Below, in pieces: positions 48,519-56,998 of a stretch of DNA of 64,000 nt. Source of the stretch: Kitasatospora atroaurantiaca (GTDB taxonomy: Bacteria > Actinomycetota > Actinomycetes > Streptomycetales > Streptomycetaceae); contig NZ_VIVR01000001.1 of NCBI RefSeq assembly GCF_007828955.1, forward strand, positions 5,456,001-5,520,000. The letters run 5' to 3'. The notes beneath the pieces are model-generated. The model was given only the letters and a program-made list of their open reading frames with translations, searched no databases and was not told where the DNA came from. The translations under genes and the position numbers were made by a program. The first letter of the stretch is position 1. Every line of letters begins with the position of its first letter.

Positions 48519-49553
48519 CTACTCCTGCTTCTTGCGCCTGCTGCCGAAGACGATCTCGTCCCAGCTCGGCACGGTGGCCCGGCGGCCCGGCCGGACGCCG
48601 TCCGCCTCGGCCTGACGGTCCGTCGTGCCGACCAGCCGCTCCCGGTGCGGGGAGACCGCACGCGGCATCAGGATGTCCGCGTACGCGGAGCCCGCACCGA
48701 TGCTGGCCGCAGGGGCCTGCTGCTCCTCGGCCTCCTCCGGCGCCTCGCTCGGCACCGGCTCGACCGCGGGGACGGCGAGGTCGCCACGGAAGGCCGGCAC
48801 CACGTCGAGCAGGCTGGTGAGCGAGTCCCGGTTCTCGGCCGTGGCCTCCCGGCTCTCCCGCACCTCGCGAGCGGACATGATCCGGTCCGCCGAGGGGCGC
48901 TCGATCATCGGGCGGGCCGGACGGTCCTGGGGGAGCCGGGCGATCCGCGGGATGAACGGGAAGACCGAGTCCTCCTCGCGCTCGACGCTCTCGCCGATCA
49001 GCGCGCGGGCCTCGTCGTCGTTCGGCTGCACCAGCCGGCGCGGCGGGTCGTACGTCCAGCTCGCGGTGCGGCCCTCGCCGTCGGCCCGGTAGGCGAGGAT
49101 GACCTCCCAGGTGCCGTCGTCACGCCGCCAGGAGTCCCACCGCTCGGCGTCCTTCTCCGCGCCGCGCAGCGCCAGCCGCTCGGCCACCGCCTCGCCCAGC
49201 TGCGGGCCGGTGGACTCGCCGTGGCGTCGGATCGCGGTCTTCCGCGCCCGCTCGGCCATGAAGGCGCGCTCGGCCAGCACCGGGCCCTCGAAGCGCCGTA
49301 CCCGGTCCACCGAGATGCCGGCGGCCTGGGCGACCTCCTCCGCGGAGGCACCGGCTCGTATCCGCGCCTGGATGTCCCGCGGCCGCAGGTGGCTCTCGAC
49401 CTCGATCTCGATCTGGCCGAGGCGGGGCCGGTCACCGCGGATGGCGGCGCGCAGCCGCTCGTCGATGGGGAGGGTGTACTCCGTGCTGTCGGCAGCCTTG
49501 AGCACCAGACGTGTGCCGTCATTGCTGACGGCCACGACGCGCAGTTCGGGCAC
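48519..49553 (-). CDS. sepH: Septation protein SepH
   Basis: A 344-residue actinobacterial cell-division protein that binds FtsZ and promotes its assembly. The GTG at 49553 follows GGGAGGTAA; the longer frame to 49841 is not needed. The N-terminal DUF3071 region VPELRVVAVSNDGTRLVLKA (1-20) with the helix-turn-helix EEVAQAAGISVDRVRRFEG is the conserved FtsZ-contact module. A second conserved block is WDSWRRDDGTWEVILAY and ASWTYDPPRRLVQ. The C-terminal 120 residues are acidic and disordered, ending in EIVFGSRRKKQE. It is highly conserved in Streptomyces. Confidence 0.95.
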   Translation of the reverse strand: MPELRVVAVSNDGTRLVLKAADSTEYTLPIDERLRAAIRGDRPRLGQIEIEVESHLRPRDIQARIRAGASAEEVAQAAGISVDRVRRFEGPVLAERAFMAERARKTAIRRHGESTGPQLGEAVAERLALRGAEKDAERWDSWRRDDGTWEVILAYRADGEGRTASWTYDPPRRLVQPNDDEARALIGESVEREEDSVFPFIPRIARLPQDRPARPMIERPSADRIMSAREVRESREATAENRDSLTSLLDVVPAFRGDLAVPAVEPVPSEAPEEAEEQQAPAASIGAGSAYADILMPRAVSPHRERLVGTTDRQAEADGVRPGRRATVPSWDEIVFGSRRKKQE

Positions 49554-49993
49554 GGTTACCTCCCGGGTGGTGCCTGCCGACGTCACCTGCGTCGCTGCTC
49601 CCGTACTGAGTGTGGCCTGCCCACTCGCGACTGGCCACAACCTTGCAGAGTTACTCGGCGTGTCGGGCTTTCGCCCGGACCTGCCGTTGTGGCACGGTTG
49701 CCTGTTTGCCACGTCGCCGGTCGACGTCGCGCCCGGGTGCCCCGGCCGCCGTCTGATGGACAGTCGACACGTTGACCGAAGGCTCAGGCTCCACGAACAG
49801 TACTCCATTCGTGGCATCCGGAGGGGCGGCTCGCCGCTCAAGTCTCCCGCGATTCACGGGAATCTCAAGGGAGGGCACTCCAATGGCCGACCGCTGGTCA
49901 GTGGACGGTGATCATCTTCACATATATCGACCGCCCAGAACCAGAATTTCGACCCTTGTGTCCTTCTTTGTGCAAGATGGAGGGACTTGTTCG
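49554..49993. other. Divergent spacer with low-GC segment and possible alternative start (440 bp)
   Basis: The sepH promoter and the next gene's promoter must lie here. A 7-bp inverted repeat CCACGAA/TTCGTGG (49791-49814) is visible. From about 49905 the GC content drops sharply (CATATATCGA and CAGAATTTCG). An ATG at 49883 with its own GGGAGGG is in frame with the following gene and could be used as a distal start. Confidence 0.5.
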
Positions 49994-50752
49994 ATGTCGA
50001 GCCGTACCGACCGAGGGATGTTGATGCCACAGCAGAGCGCGCAGGCGCCGCCGAAGCCCGCCGTCGACGGCCGAAGGCGGATCGACCTGAGTGTGGCTCA
50101 GGTGGCCGCCAGTGCTCTGGCGACGGTGGCCGGCGCGGTGCTCGCCTCCGGGCTCGGTGTGTACGGGACGATCATCGGCGCGGCCGTGGTCAGCGTCGGG
50201 GCCACGGTCGGCGGCGCGGTCTTCCAGCACCTCTTCAAGCGCACCGGCGAGCACCTGCGCGGCGCTGTCGACCCGCAGCCGGAGCCGGTGGCCGAGATCT
50301 CCTCCGACTGGAACGCGCCGCGGACCGTCCGGGCCAAGCGGCGCTGGACCTGGAAGACGTACGCCGCCGTCTCGGCGCTGGTCTTCGCGGTCGCGATGAC
50401 GCCGATCCTGGTCGTCGAGGTGGCGGCCGGCAAGCCGCTGCACGACATCACCACGGGCCGGTCGGGCTCGGGCACCTCCCTGAACCCGGGCGGCAGAACG
50501 TCCCCCGCGCCGTCGGTCGAGCCCTCCGGGAGCGCGAGCACCGGCCCGCCGGCCGTCCCCTCGACGTCGCCGAGTGCCACCCCCTCGGGGTCGCCGAGCA
50601 GCAGCCCCTCGGCCTCCACCTCGCCGTCGCCGTCCCCGTCCGTGAGCGGAAGCCCCTCGCCCACCGCGACGCCGACGACCACACCGACCGGCAGCTCCGG
50701 CGACGCGGCGACCTCGTCCGCCACCCCGCCGACGGCCGCCCCGACACCCTGA
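49994..50752 (+). CDS. Two-TM protein with Ser/Pro/Thr-rich external tail
   Basis: A 252-residue membrane protein; the ATG at 49994 is chosen because GATGGAGGGAC lies 7 nt upstream and the region before it is low in GC and promoter-like. Hydrophobic segments lie at about 37-70 (AASALATVAGAVLASGLGVYG and TIIGAAVVSVGATVGGAVF) and at about 120-138 (YAAVSALVFAVAMTPILVV). The remaining 100 or so residues are Ser/Pro/Thr-rich (SPSATPSGSPSSSPSAST), probably an extracytoplasmic unfolded stalk or glycosylation substrate. Function is unknown. Convergent with the oxidase gene, 4 nt apart. Confidence 0.82.
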   Translation: MSSRTDRGMLMPQQSAQAPPKPAVDGRRRIDLSVAQVAASALATVAGAVLASGLGVYGTIIGAAVVSVGATVGGAVFQHLFKRTGEHLRGAVDPQPEPVAEISSDWNAPRTVRAKRRWTWKTYAAVSALVFAVAMTPILVVEVAAGKPLHDITTGRSGSGTSLNPGGRTSPAPSVEPSGSASTGPPAVPSTSPSATPSGSPSSSPSASTSPSPSPSVSGSPSPTATPTTTPTGSSGDAATSSATPPTAAPTP

Positions 50753-50756
50753 GCGG

Positions 50757-52070
50757 CTACTCGCCGAGCACCCGGCGCAGGTAGTCGTTGGCGAACAGCC
50801 GACCGGGGTCGAGCTTGTCGCGCAGCGCCGTGAAGTCGGCGAAGTGCGGGTACACCGAGGCCAGGTAGGCCGCGTCCCTGGTGTGCAGCTTGCCCCAGTG
50901 CGGGCGGCCCTGGTGAGCCGTCATCAGCTTCTCCACCTCGGTGAAGTAGCCCTGCTCGGCGGTGCCCCGGTAGAGGTGGACGGCGATGTAGACGGTGTCC
51001 CGGCCGCTCGCGGTGGACAGCCACAGGTCGTCGGCGGGGGCGATCCGCACCTCGACGGGGAAGCTGATCCGCCAGTCGGACCGCTCGACCAGGGCCTTCA
51101 GCTCCCGCAGCACGGTGGTGGCCGCCTCGCGCGGCACGGCGTACTCCATCTCGATGAAGCGCACCTTGCGCGGGCTGGTGAACACCTTGTACGCGAGGTC
51201 GGTGTAGGTCCGCTCCGACCACGCCCGGCTCGCGGCCTGAGCGATCGTCGGGACGGTCCGCGGGAAGCGCTGGCCCACCCGGCAGGCGCCCTCCCAGACG
51301 GTGTTGGAGAGGAAGTCGTCGTCCAGCCAGGCCTTGAACGGCGGCAGCGGCCTGGCCGGGCCCTGGCTGCGGTTGTTGCGCTTGGTGGAACAGCGGTCCG
51401 TGTGCGGGAACCAGTAGAACTCGAAGTGCTCGTTGACGGCCGCGAACTCGTCGAAGCCGCCCAGCACCTCGTCGAAGGTCATCGGCTTCTCATGGGCCGT
51501 CAGCAGGAAGGCCGGCTCGACCCCGAAGGTGATCGCGCTGACCACGCCGAGCGCGCCCAGGCCGAGCCGGGCGCCCCGGAACAGCTCGGCGTTCTCGGTC
51601 GGCGAGCAGCGCTGGACGCTACCGTCCGCCAGCACGATCTCCAGCGCCTTGATCTGCGCCGCGAGCGAGCCCGAGTCGCGCCCGGTGCCGTGGGTGCCGG
51701 TGCTGGTGGCGCCGGCGACGGTCTGGACCTCGATGTCGCCCATGTTGGTGAGGGAGAGGCCCGCGGCCTCCAGCAGCCGGTTGAGCTTGGCGAGGGGCAG
51801 CCCGGACTCCACGGTGACCGTCCCGGCCTCGCGGTCGAGCTCCCGGACGGCGGTCAGCGCGTCGGGGCGGACCAGCACGCCGTCACCGGCGGAGGCAATC
51901 GAGGTGAAGGAGTGGCCGGACCCGACCGCCTTGACCGTCCTGCCCTCGTCGGCGGCCCGGCGGATCACCTCGCCCAGCTCGGCGGCCGAGGCCGGGGCGG
52001 CCACCCGGCTCGGGCGGGCGCTCTGGTTGCCGGCCCAGTTGGTCCAGCCGGTGGTGCTGCCCTGCGGCAT
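50757..52070 (-). CDS. FAD-linked aldonolactone/alditol oxidase (VAO family)
   Basis: A 437-residue oxidoreductase. The ATG at 52070 follows AGGAGG; the longer frame to 52124 is not needed. The FAD-binding p-cresol methylhydroxylase fold shows GSGHSFTSIA, GATSTGTHGTG and GLGALGVVSAIT. The C-terminal HWGKLHTRDAAYLASVYPHF motif is typical of D-arabinono-1,4-lactone, L-gulono-1,4-lactone and alditol oxidases. No His for covalent FAD can be assigned with certainty. It probably oxidises a sugar alcohol or lactone in the cytoplasm; exact substrate unknown. Confidence 0.9.
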   Translation of the reverse strand: MPQGSTTGWTNWAGNQSARPSRVAAPASAAELGEVIRRAADEGRTVKAVGSGHSFTSIASAGDGVLVRPDALTAVRELDREAGTVTVESGLPLAKLNRLLEAAGLSLTNMGDIEVQTVAGATSTGTHGTGRDSGSLAAQIKALEIVLADGSVQRCSPTENAELFRGARLGLGALGVVSAITFGVEPAFLLTAHEKPMTFDEVLGGFDEFAAVNEHFEFYWFPHTDRCSTKRNNRSQGPARPLPPFKAWLDDDFLSNTVWEGACRVGQRFPRTVPTIAQAASRAWSERTYTDLAYKVFTSPRKVRFIEMEYAVPREAATTVLRELKALVERSDWRISFPVEVRIAPADDLWLSTASGRDTVYIAVHLYRGTAEQGYFTEVEKLMTAHQGRPHWGKLHTRDAAYLASVYPHFADFTALRDKLDPGRLFANDYLRRVLGE

Positions 52071-52161
52071 GCGGGTGCCTCCTGCTCGGGTGCCGGGAGC
52101 GCAGGCCCCCGCACGTCCTACCAACGAGTAGGGGGAGCGTAGCCAGTTGGTCGGCGCCGGT

Positions 52162-53415
52162 CTACGCCTTGCCGCTGAGCGCCGTCTCGTCCGCAGCGCG
52201 GGCCGCGGAGGTCAGCCCGGCCCGCAACCGGGGCAGGCCCGCCAGTGCCGTCAGCACGCCGAACAGTCCGGCCGCCACCGGCACCCAGTACCCGGCGGCA
52301 CTGCCCTCGGCGTCCACCACCCAGCCCGCGGCCGAGGAGCCGAGGGCCACCCCCAGCGCCAGCCCGGTGGTCGTCCAGGTCATCCCCTCGTTCAGCTGGG
52401 AGACCGGTACCAGCCGCTCGACCAGGGCCATCGCCGTGATCAGGGTCGGCGAGATGGAAAGGCCCGCCACGAAGAGCGCCCCGCCGATCGCGGCCAGCCC
52501 GGTCACGCCGGCCACCAGCCCGGAGACCACCACCAGCGGCACCATGCTGGCCGCCATCACGGCGACCCCGACCAGGAACCGCCCCGCCATCGAGCCCTTG
52601 AGTTTCAGCGTCCCGAAGACCACCCCGGCCAGGCAGGAGCCGAGCGCGTACACGGCCAGCACCAGGCTGGCGGCCGTCGTGTGCCCCTGGTCCTGGGCGA
52701 AGGCCACCGTCACCACCTCGACCGAACCGAAGATCGCCCCGGTCGCGACGAAGGTCAGCACCAGCACCTGCAGCCCCGCCGAGCGGATCGCCGAGCGGCC
52801 TTCGTGGTGCGCCTCCGGGTGCACCGGGGGTTCGGTACGCCGCTGGGCGGTGAACAGCACCACGCCGACGGTCAGGAAGACCCCGGCGAGCAGCACGCCC
52901 GCCTCCGGGAAGACCGAGGTGGCCAGGCCGATGGACAGGATCGGGCCGACGATGAAGCAGACCTCGTCCACCACCGCCTCGAAGGAGTACGCGGTGTGCA
53001 GCCTGGGCGGCTCGCCGCTGTACAAATGCGCCCAGCGGGCCCGGACCATCGAGCCGGTGCTCGGCATCACGCCCATCCCGGCGGCGGCGACGAACAGCGT
53101 CCAGTCCGGTGCCTCGAAGCGCGCGCACAGCAGCAGCGCGACCGCTGCGGCCATCGTGAGCGCGGTGGCGGGCAGGGCCACCCGGCGCTGCCCGTACCGG
53201 TCCACCAGGCGGGAGACCTGCGGGCCCAGCGCCGCCGCAGCCAGGGCCAGCACCGCCGCGACCGCGCCCGCCATCCCGTACGAGCCGCGCAGCTGGGACA
53301 GCATGGTCACGATGCCGATCCCGGTCATCGAGATCGGCAGCCGGGCGATGAAGCCGGAGGACGAGAAGGCCAGACTGCCGGGGGCGGCGAAGATCTGGCG
53401 GTAGCTGGACAGCAC
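52162..53415 (-). CDS. MFS transporter
   Basis: A 417-residue major-facilitator protein; the start is a GTG at 53415. Twelve hydrophobic segments are visible, starting with FIARLPISMTGIGIVTML. Motif A (SRLVDRYGQRRVALPATAL) lies between helices 2 and 3, and MALVERLVPVSQLNEGMTW lies between helices 10 and 11. It resembles drug-efflux or metabolite exporters of the DHA type. It is divergent from the ferrochelatase gene, and 91 bp downstream lies the oxidase on the same strand. Confidence 0.92.
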   Translation of the reverse strand: MLSSYRQIFAAPGSLAFSSSGFIARLPISMTGIGIVTMLSQLRGSYGMAGAVAAVLALAAAALGPQVSRLVDRYGQRRVALPATALTMAAAVALLLCARFEAPDWTLFVAAAGMGVMPSTGSMVRARWAHLYSGEPPRLHTAYSFEAVVDEVCFIVGPILSIGLATSVFPEAGVLLAGVFLTVGVVLFTAQRRTEPPVHPEAHHEGRSAIRSAGLQVLVLTFVATGAIFGSVEVVTVAFAQDQGHTTAASLVLAVYALGSCLAGVVFGTLKLKGSMAGRFLVGVAVMAASMVPLVVVSGLVAGVTGLAAIGGALFVAGLSISPTLITAMALVERLVPVSQLNEGMTWTTTGLALGVALGSSAAGWVVDAEGSAAGYWVPVAAGLFGVLTALAGLPRLRAGLTSAARAADETALSGKA

Positions 53416-53537
53416 ACGGGCTCCGCTGGACGGGTAAGGAACAAGACTCCAGTAGACAGCTTACGAAGCCTGGCAATCGATTACTCGCCGGACGGCCTGT
53501 CACCGGCCGACGGCCTGCTAGTGGCAGGATCGGTGCC

Positions 53538-54674
53538 ATGTCCGACTCGCGCATCCCCATCGACCACACGCCGTACGACGCGCTCCTGTTGCTCTCCTTC
53601 GGGGGCCCCGAGGCCCCGGAGGACGTGGTGCCGTTCCTGGAGAACGTCACCCGTGGCCGGGGCATCCCCAAGGAGCGTCTCGCCGAGGTCGGCAAGCACT
53701 ACTTCCTGTTCGGCGGGGTCAGCCCGATCAACGAGCAGAACCGCGAGCTGCTCGCCGCCCTGCGCAAGGACTTCGCCGGGAACGGCCTGGACCTGCCGGT
53801 CTACTGGGGCAACCGCAACTGGGCCCCGTACCTGGTCGACACCCTGCGCGAGATCGCCACCGACGGCCACCGCCGCGTGCTGGTCCTGGCCACCAGCGCC
53901 TACGCCGGCTACTCCGGCTGCCGCCAGTACCGCGAGAACCTCGCCGACGCGCTCGCCACGCTGGCCGAGGAGGGCCTGCCCGAGCTGCGGGTCGACAAGC
54001 TGCGGCACTTCTACAACCACCCCGGCTTCGTCCGGCCGATGATCGACGCCACCCTGGCCGCGCTCGACGAGCTGCCCGCCGATGCCCGCGACCGGGCCCA
54101 CCTGGCCTTCACCACCCACTCCATCCCGGACGCGATGGCCGAGTCCTCCGGCGCCCCCGACGACCCCGCGCGCGGCCGGCCCGGCGGCGCGTACGTGGCC
54201 CAGCACCTGGAGGTCGCCCGGCTGGTCGCCGAGGCCGTCGCCGAGGCCACCGGCGTCGCCGGACGGCCGTGGGAGCTGGTCTTCCAGAGCCGCAGCGGCG
54301 CCCCGCACATCCCCTGGCTGGAGCCGGACATCTGCGACCACCTGGAGAGCCTGCACGCGGCGGGTGCCCCGGCGGCGGTGATGGTGCCGATCGGCTTCGT
54401 CTCCGACCACATGGAGGTCAAGTACGACCTCGACACCGAGGCCCGCGCCAAGGCTGCCGAGCTCGGCCTGCCCGTCGCCCGGGCGGCCACCGTCGGCGCC
54501 GACCCGCGCTTCACCGCGGCGGTCCGGGAACTGGTCCTGGAGCGCGCGGCGACCGAGCGAGGCGTGCCCGTCGAGCGGTGCGCCCTGGGTGCGCTCGGCG
54601 CGAGCCACGACGTGTGCGCCGTCGCGTGCTGCCCCAACCCCCGCGCGCCCCGCCCGGCCGCCGCCCAGCTCTGA
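53538..54674 (+). CDS. hemH: Coproporphyrin III ferrochelatase
   Basis: A 378-residue ferrochelatase inserting Fe2+ into coproporphyrin III, as in Gram-positive haem synthesis. The ATG at 53538 gives MSDSRIPIDH. The conserved FGGPEAPEDVVPFLENV, TTHSIPDAM (His) and SDHMEVKYDLD (Glu) blocks are present. The C-terminal tail has four Cys (CALGALG, VCAVACC) that fit the [2Fe-2S] cluster of actinobacterial enzymes. It lies 22 nt before an inositol-monophosphatase-family gene and probably shares its transcript. The alternative symbol is cpfC. Confidence 0.95.
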   Translation: MSDSRIPIDHTPYDALLLLSFGGPEAPEDVVPFLENVTRGRGIPKERLAEVGKHYFLFGGVSPINEQNRELLAALRKDFAGNGLDLPVYWGNRNWAPYLVDTLREIATDGHRRVLVLATSAYAGYSGCRQYRENLADALATLAEEGLPELRVDKLRHFYNHPGFVRPMIDATLAALDELPADARDRAHLAFTTHSIPDAMAESSGAPDDPARGRPGGAYVAQHLEVARLVAEAVAEATGVAGRPWELVFQSRSGAPHIPWLEPDICDHLESLHAAGAPAAVMVPIGFVSDHMEVKYDLDTEARAKAAELGLPVARAATVGADPRFTAAVRELVLERAATERGVPVERCALGALGASHDVCAVACCPNPRAPRPAAAQL

Positions 54675-54696
54675 CCCCCCCTCCGGAAGGAACCCA

Positions 54697-55500
54697 GTGC
54701 CCAACCCCGAGCTGCTCGCCGAACTGCTGGACGTCGCCGTGGAGGCCGCCACCCGGGCCGGTGCGCTGCTGCGTGACGGCCGGCCCGCCGACCTGGGCGT
54801 GGCCGCGACCAAGAGCAGCCCGGTCGACGTGGTCACCGAGATGGACCTGGCCTCCGAGAAGCTCATCCTGGAGCTGATCGGCGAACGCCGCCCCGAGGAC
54901 GGCTACCTGGGCGAGGAGGGCGCCGACCGCCCGGGCACCAGCGGTGTCCGCTGGGTCGTCGACCCGCTCGACGGCACCGTCAACTACCTGTACGGGCTGC
55001 CCTCCTGGGGCGTCAGCGTCGGAGTCGAGGTCGACGGCCGGGCCGTGGTGGGTGTGGTGGCGGTCCCGGCTCGGGACGAGCTCTTCCACGCGGTGCTGGG
55101 CGGCGGCGCCTTCCTCAACGGCCGCCCGGTCTCCTGCCGCCCCGCCCCGCCCTGGGGCCAGGCCCTGGTCGGTACCGGCTTCAACTATGTCCAGGCCGTG
55201 CGCGTCCACCAGGCCGAGGTCCTGCTCGCCCTGATGCCGGAGGTCCGCGACATCCGCCGGGCCGGCGCGGCGGCCGTCGACCTCTGCGACGTCGCGGCCG
55301 GCCGGCTGGACGCGTTCTACGAGCGCGGACTCCAGCCCTGGGACATGGCGGCCGGCGTGCTGATCGCCCGCGAGGCCGGTGCCCGCTCCGGCGGCCGCCC
55401 GGGGGAGGAGCCGCACGGCGGCCTCACGGTGACCGCCCCGCCCGGCGCCTTCGAGCAGCTCCAGGCGCGCCTGGAGGAACTCGGTGCCTGGCACGACTGA
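54697..55500 (+). CDS. Inositol monophosphatase family protein
   Basis: A 267-residue Mg2+-dependent phosphatase, GTG start at 54697 after GGAAGGAA. Metal-site motifs are YLGEEGAD (Glu), WVVDPLDGTVNYLYGLPSWG (DPLDGT) and ERGLQPWDMAAGVLIAREAGA (WD). The substrate may be inositol-1-phosphate, histidinol phosphate or another sugar phosphate; the sequence does not decide. It follows hemH after 22 nt. Confidence 0.93.
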   Translation: MPNPELLAELLDVAVEAATRAGALLRDGRPADLGVAATKSSPVDVVTEMDLASEKLILELIGERRPEDGYLGEEGADRPGTSGVRWVVDPLDGTVNYLYGLPSWGVSVGVEVDGRAVVGVVAVPARDELFHAVLGGGAFLNGRPVSCRPAPPWGQALVGTGFNYVQAVRVHQAEVLLALMPEVRDIRRAGAAAVDLCDVAAGRLDAFYERGLQPWDMAAGVLIAREAGARSGGRPGEEPHGGLTVTAPPGAFEQLQARLEELGAWHD

Positions 55501-55536
55501 GGCGCGCCCGGCCCGACGGCCGGCGGGCAGCGAAGA

Positions 55537-55566
55537 GCCCTGGCACACGGGATGTGATGCCAGGGC
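55537..55566. terminator. Hairpin between convergent genes
   Basis: GCCCTGGCA (55537-55545) pairs perfectly with TGCCAGGGC (55558-55566) over a 12-nt loop. It probably ends the hemH-phosphatase mRNA and the convergent small gene. Confidence 0.75.
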
Positions 55567-55638
55567 CTGGTTCTGCTGCCCCGTACGGCTCTCGGGGCGG
55601 GGTGCCGGCGCGCTGCCGGCAGGTCCGGGACTGTCGGG

Positions 55639-55824
55639 TCAGGCGGCGGTGCGGTGCATCTCGTGCACCGGGTCGACGCCGTGTTCGGCTGCGAGCCGAC
55701 GCAGGTCGTCCAGTTCGGACTGCTCGACCTCGGCCAGGAACTCGTCCCCGGACTCGAGTGCGCGGTGGAGATCCTGTTCGGCGTTCTGTATGCGCTGCAG
55801 GATTCCGGCGGTAAAGGCGTCCAT
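55639..55824 (-). CDS. Small conserved helical protein, 61 aa
   Basis: A 61-residue acidic protein with ATG at 55824 and an AGGGGG site. It is predicted almost wholly helical: AGILQRIQNAEQDLHRALES, GDEFLAEVEQSELDDLRRLA, then EHGVDPVHEMHRTAA. Heptad-like spacing of Leu and Ile suggests a short coiled coil. I have seen similar small proteins in the same position in Streptomyces but no function is known. It is divergent from cutR. Confidence 0.78.
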   Translation of the reverse strand: MDAFTAGILQRIQNAEQDLHRALESGDEFLAEVEQSELDDLRRLAAEHGVDPVHEMHRTAA

Positions 55825-56271
55825 ACGGGCCCCCTTGCTTTGTCGGACGGGCACGGTCCGGCGTTCCCCGGCCGAGGGACGGCGGTCAACGGCAACGCCC
55901 CAGCCGGTGCTGCTCTCCGGTCGGGTGCGGAGACGGCCTCGGCCGCTCCCGGTGACTCTGGATCCCCTGAGCCGGTGCGGATGAACGCACGGCGGGTGGT
56001 TTGCGATCGACGCTCGGCCCGATCGCGGGTGTGAACCTGTCCTCCCCACGCCCCGGAGCGGGAAACCTCCCGGCCCGAGAAAGTTGCCCGCGTCACAGTC
56101 CAATCAGGGCACTGCCGTACCGCTTAGCGGCTCCGCCGGTCGGGCACCGATCAGGTTCGGGTACCCGGGGTCGGCCCGCCTTGTGCCCGCTTACTGATGC
56201 TTTACGCCGCAACCAGGCAGGATGGAAGCACCGTCGGAGCCGTGTGTCGGCCTGGAGAAGGGACAACCACC
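55825..56271. other. Divergent spacer before cutR (447 bp)
   Basis: This separates the small helical-protein gene from cutR and holds both promoters. I find no gene with a ribosome site and coding bias. CACAGTCCAATCAGGGCACT at about 56094 is AT-richer than its surroundings and may be part of a promoter, but no element can be assigned firmly. Confidence 0.45.
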
Positions 56272-56925
56272 GTGCGGGTACTCGTCGTGGAGGACGAGCA
56301 GTTGCTCGCCGAAGCCGTCGCGACCGGTCTGCGCCGCGAGGCCATGGCCGTCGACGTGGTCTACGACGGTGAGGCCGCACTCCAGCGGATCGCCGTCAAC
56401 GACTACGACGTGGTGGTCCTGGACCGCGACCTCCCCCTGGTCCACGGCGACGACGTCTGCCGCAGCATCGTCGAGCAGGGACTGTCCACCCGGGTGATCA
56501 TGCTGACCGCCTCCGGCGACATCAGCGACCGGGTCGAGGGCCTGGAGATCGGCGCCGACGACTACCTCCCCAAGCCGTTCGCCTTCAGCGAACTCGTCGC
56601 CCGCGTAAGGGCCCTGGGCCGCCGGGCGACCGTACCGCTGCCGCCCGTGCTGGAGCGGGCCGGGATCTCGCTCGACCCCGGCCGACGCGAGGTGCTCCGG
56701 GACGAGAAGCCCATCCAGCTCGCCCCCAAGGAGTTCGCCGTCCTGGAGGTCCTGATGCGGGCCGGCGGCGCGGTGGTCTCCGCCGAGCAGCTGCTCGAGA
56801 AGGCCTGGGACGAGCACACCGACCCGTTCACCAACGTCGTCCGGGTCACCGTGATGACGCTGCGCCGCAAGCTCGGCGACCCGGCGGTCATCGTCACCGT
56901 CCCGGGATCCGGCTACCGCATCTGA
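56272..56925 (+). CDS. cutR: Response regulator CutR
   Basis: A 217-residue OmpR-family regulator, GTG start at 56272 after AAGGGA. The receiver has DE at 8-9, the phosphoacceptor Asp51 (VVVLDRDLPLVHGDD) and Lys in DDYLPKPF. The winged helix ends with VRVTVMTLRRKLGDPAVIVTVPGSGYRI, nearly identical to Streptomyces CutR as I remember it. CutRS controls responses to secretion stress in Streptomyces. The partner kinase gene starts 73 nt downstream. Confidence 0.95.
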   Translation: MRVLVVEDEQLLAEAVATGLRREAMAVDVVYDGEAALQRIAVNDYDVVVLDRDLPLVHGDDVCRSIVEQGLSTRVIMLTASGDISDRVEGLEIGADDYLPKPFAFSELVARVRALGRRATVPLPPVLERAGISLDPGRREVLRDEKPIQLAPKEFAVLEVLMRAGGAVVSAEQLLEKAWDEHTDPFTNVVRVTVMTLRRKLGDPAVIVTVPGSGYRI

Positions 56926-56998
56926 GCCCGCCGCAGCCGACCCCGGCCCACCGCGGCCCACCGCAGACCCGACCGAAGCAGCACCCGAGAGGACAGCC

